This document shows, in pieces, positions 13,110 through 13,599 of a stretch of DNA of 13,599 nucleotides; position 1 is the first letter of the stretch, and each line of letters opens with the position of its first letter. The notes below the pieces were generated by a model, which worked only from the letters and a program-made list of their open reading frames with translations, searched no databases and was not told where the DNA came from. This stretch comes from Marivivens sp. (GTDB taxonomy: Bacteria; Pseudomonadota; Alphaproteobacteria; Rhodobacterales; Rhodobacteraceae). Location: NCBI GenBank assembly GCA_024642185.1, contig JAHEBR010000035.1, forward strand, positions 1 through 13,599, in the 5' to 3' direction. The translations under genes were made by a program, and so were the position numbers.

Positions 13110-13599
13110 ATGACAGCCTGGGGATGGGTCATTCTTCTGCTCGTCATTGTCGCGGCGCTTGTTGTGCTTGCGGCATGGTTCTATGAGCGGGCCACAAACG
13201 AGGTCAGCATCGTCAAAACCGGGGTCGGGGGCCGCAAGGTCGTCATCGACGGCGGCACTCTGGCGATCCCGTATTTCCACGAGATCGCCCGCGTGAATAT
13301 GCAGACGATCCGCATGGACGTCTCGCGCAAGGGCAACAGCTCGCTCATCACCAAAGACCGGATGCGCGTCGACGTGGGGGCCGAATTCTATGCCTCGGTG
13401 GTGCCTGAGAAGGGGGCCATCGCGCGCGCCGCACAGACCTTGGGTCGGCGCACCTTCCAGCCCGATCAGCTCAAGAGCCTGATCGACGGCATGATGGTCG
13501 ATGCGCTCCGCTCGGTCGCGGCACAGATGACGATGGACGAGCTGCATGAGGACCGCGCCAAGTTTGTCGGTCAGGTGCGCGATACGCTGAAAGACACGC
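13110..13599 (+). CDS. Flotillin/YqiK-type SPFH-domain membrane protein (3' end outside window)
   Basis: Flotillins are membrane-anchored scaffolds of ordered membrane microdomains. The first 163 residues are visible. Residues 3-24 are one hydrophobic segment (WGWVILLLVIVAALVVLAAWFY), followed by the SPFH start (VSIVKTGVGGRKVVIDGGTLAIPYFHEIARVNMQTIRMDVSRKG) and SPFH strands and helices (LITKDRMRVDVGAEFYASV, then a run ending in ALRSVAAQMTMDELHEDRAKFVGQVRD). The pattern matches the YqiK/flotillin branch rather than HflK/HflC or stomatin. The rest of the SPFH domain and the expected long coiled coil lie beyond the window end. GGGAGG stands seven bases before ATG 13110 and the gene follows the second aldehyde dehydrogenase by 13 bases, so it belongs to the same operon. 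Its place behind a transport/oxidation operon suggests it gathers the transporter or a membrane enzyme, which is inference. Confidence 0.9.
   Translation, partial: MTAWGWVILLLVIVAALVVLAAWFYERATNEVSIVKTGVGGRKVVIDGGTLAIPYFHEIARVNMQTIRMDVSRKGNSSLITKDRMRVDVGAEFYASVVPEKGAIARAAQTLGRRTFQPDQLKSLIDGMMVDALRSVAAQMTMDELHEDRAKFVGQVRDTLKDT

Noticed and set aside
10886..13147. A 753-codon open frame on the minus strand
   Set aside because: It lies opposite the LivF tail and the whole second aldehyde dehydrogenase, both with clear motifs. The translation is His/Arg/Gly/Asp-rich without recognisable domains, as expected for the antisense of GC-rich codons.

Overview
The window looks like a GC-rich alphaproteobacterial denitrifier, most likely of the Paracoccus/Rhodobacteraceae type. 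The grounds are GC-rich coding sequence, strong GGAGG-type ribosome binding sites, and a nosL-nosX pair, since NosX is typical of alphaproteobacterial nos clusters. No RNA gene, CRISPR array, insertion sequence or origin was seen. No stretch of more than 300 bases lacks a gene.

Left end (7-1500, plus strand): the 3' end of a nitrous-oxide reductase (nos) operon. It encodes the copper-handling lipoprotein NosL and the Tat-exported flavin transferase NosX, which maintains NosR. Facing it (1576-3941, minus strand) is a two-gene unit: a SulP-family anion transporter with a STAS domain, followed 11 bases later by a tandem-domain universal stress protein. A small hairpin at 1558-1571 separates the convergent units.

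Centre and right (4100-13599): an AraC-family regulator on the minus strand is divergent from a long, tightly packed plus-strand operon. The order is aldehyde dehydrogenase 1, periplasmic binding protein, two LivH/LivM-type permeases, LivG-type and LivF-type ATPases, aldehyde dehydrogenase 2, and a flotillin/SPFH membrane protein that runs off the window. The most economical reading is an inducible system. It would import a small organic compound through a branched-chain-amino-acid/aromatic-acid-type ABC transporter and oxidise one or two aldehydes, with a flotillin organising the membrane side. The substrate cannot be read from the sequence; an aromatic compound is the leading guess, from the vanillin/benzaldehyde-dehydrogenase-like enzymes.

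The unusual parts are four. (1) The LivF ATPase carries a 174-residue Ala/Pro-rich tail with short helix-like islands, ending in a charged helix. (2) The LivG ATPase has a non-canonical signature motif and DEW in place of DEP after Walker B. (3) The divergent promoter holds several inverted repeats, two sharing the core CAGAAT(T/C)TG exactly 73 bp apart. (4) Two perfect or near-perfect hairpins bracket the binding-protein gene, a layout expected to raise its transcript over the rest of the operon.
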